A stretch of 64,000 nucleotides of DNA, taken from the NCBI RefSeq assembly GCF_036884655.1, contig NC_088359.1, positions 19,152,001 to 19,216,000 of the forward strand, in the 5' to 3' direction. Position numbers and translations under genes: made by a program. Position 1 is the stretch's first letter, and every line of letters starts with the position of its first letter. The notes under the pieces were generated by a model. It worked only from the letters and a program-made list of their open reading frames with translations. It was not told the DNA's origin and made no database searches. This DNA comes from Musa acuminata AAA Group. Lineage: Eukaryota > Streptophyta > Magnoliopsida > Zingiberales > Musaceae. Below, one piece after another: positions 63,154 through 64,000 of the stretch.

Positions 63154-64000
63154 ATGGAAATTACGTCGAGAAACCATTGTTTCTTCGACGACAATTCTAC
63201 TCTTACAAGACAACACATACTTGCTGCGACTTCCACTGATTTCTATCAAACCTTTGCTACCATCTACCACAGATCCAAAACTTTCATCCACAACCCTAAA
63301 ACTCTGCCAAACCACACCCTCAAACTGCACCCAAAACAGCCACAAAACAAGCCTAAACCGCAGCCTACATCCACCAATCCACCAACCCTTTCAACCATCA
63401 CTTCTCTCAACCTATACATGCCTTTAACCCAACAACAAAAGAGAGATCTTAACATCATAGATTTGGGGGCATATACTATGACATCTAAGGAGGTAATCAA
63501 TGCTAAATTCGAAGCCTTGGAGGCACGAATGGAGAATAAGATTCGGATGCTCTTTAGTGAACTCAGATTGGGCCAACCACTAAGCCCGAAGAAATCATAT
63601 CAAGGAGAGAGCTTTGCCCAATCACACCAAGCCCAAATATATGACTTCCAAGAGAGGGGAAGCTCTATGACCAACCCCAACTATCCATGCATGAGAGTGG
63701 ATTTCCCTAGATGGGAAGAAGGAGACCCGATTGGTTGGATCTCGCGCGCGGAGCGATATTTTCGGTACCATAAAACCGCGGATGGATCTATGGTGAAAAT
63801 TGCAGCTATACATCTTGAAGGGGATGCTATACAGTGGTTTGATTGGTTTGAACATACTTATGGAGTCCTTTCATGGCGACAATTCAAAGAAGGACTGCTG
63901 ATTCGCTTCAGACCAACCGATTACGAGAATATTGACGAACAACTAGCAAAGATCCGACAAACCTCCACCATTCAGGAGTACCAAACCAGGTTTGAAAGGT
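63154..64000 (+). CDS. Ty3-gypsy Gag, 5' part
   Basis: The frame is open from ATG at 63154 to the window edge (282 codons). A second in-frame ATG at 63418 may be the true start, because the part before it is Pro/Thr/Lys-rich and looks leader-derived. From about 63700 it matches the retrotransposon gag domain (PF03732 type): FPRWEEGDPIGWISRAERYF, HLEGDAIQWFDW, WRQFKEGLLIRF and TIQEYQTRFER. This is the capsid region that assembles the particle. No disruption is seen. Driven by the LTR at 61802. Protease, RT and integrase would follow outside the window. Confidence 0.85.
   Translation, partial: MEITSRNHCFFDDNSTLTRQHILAATSTDFYQTFATIYHRSKTFIHNPKTLPNHTLKLHPKQPQNKPKPQPTSTNPPTLSTITSLNLYMPLTQQQKRDLNIIDLGAYTMTSKEVINAKFEALEARMENKIRMLFSELRLGQPLSPKKSYQGESFAQSHQAQIYDFQERGSSMTNPNYPCMRVDFPRWEEGDPIGWISRAERYFRYHKTADGSMVKIAAIHLEGDAIQWFDWFEHTYGVLSWRQFKEGLLIRFRPTDYENIDEQLAKIRQTSTIQEYQTRFER

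Larger units (their letters stand above)
61802..64000 (+). mobile_element. Element H: short-LTR Ty3-gypsy, 5' part
   Basis: The 5' LTR, primer-binding site, a leader of about 1 kb with a tandem repeat, and the gag start are present. The element continues past the window. It is inserted next to or within the GC-rich minisatellite. Confidence 0.9.

Noticed and set aside
63055..63500. Minus-strand ORFs near the start of H gag
   Set aside because: They are antisense to the gag frame that clearly encodes the PF03732-type domain.

Overview
This window is plant nuclear DNA made almost entirely of nested retrotransposons. I see no host gene, tRNA, rRNA or CRISPR array. The mix of SIRE/Maximus-type Ty1-copia, chromovirus Ty3-gypsy and L1-type LINE sequence, with LTRs full of GGCGGTGGCACCGCC palindromes, reminds me of Zingiberales genomes (Musa/Ensete). 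That placement is recognition only and was not checked by a search.

Layout, left to right. 1-6183: element A, a minus-strand copia with gag and pol ORFs; its left LTR lies outside the window. A sits in the 5' LTR of the next unit. 6184-26729: a tandem complex, C1-C2-C3, of gag-only copia units sharing LTRs (LTR-int-LTR-int-LTR-int-LTR). C2 carries a solo LTR and C3 a 5'-truncated LINE. 26730-28884: element E, a gutted relative, whose 5' LTR was split by the C complex. 28885-31206: remnants of another LTR family (F' and F) with a primer-binding site and a GC-rich leader. 31207-38266: element D, a complete gag-only copia with a perfect 5-bp target duplication (AGCGG), inserted in the F leader. 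38473-41643: element I, the 3' part of a minus-strand chromovirus. 41644-42120: a second LINE 3' end. 42121-43367: unassigned sequence, an LTR fragment and a GC-rich minisatellite. 43368-61549: composite element B (copia 5' LTR, broken gag, a foreign ORF, the last part of pol, and two abutting 3' LTRs). It is itself split by element G (47062-55524), a Tekay-like gypsy with 2.75-kb LTRs and target duplication TTAAA. 61550-64000: minisatellite, then the start of element H, a short-LTR gypsy whose gag ORF runs off the window.

How the parts relate: C1-C3 and D encode only a Gag-like protein that has lost its zinc knuckle, so they look like non-autonomous (TR-GAG or LARD type) partners of the A/B copia lineage, which carries pol and knuckle-containing Gag. 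No element seen here is fully coding. A lacks protease and the first half of integrase, B lacks protease to RT, and G and I lack the RT core.

The most unusual signals are structural. (1) A near-perfect stem of about 23 bp places the polypurine tract and the first bases of the 3' LTR in its loop, with one compensatory base-pair change between families. (2) A two-tier stem-loop in R/U5 keeps its stems while its loop varies. (3) Arrays of short GC palindromes with a period near 63 bp lie just upstream of the TATA box. (4) A variable poly-C loop is closed by GCACTAA/TTAGTGC at the LTR 3' end.
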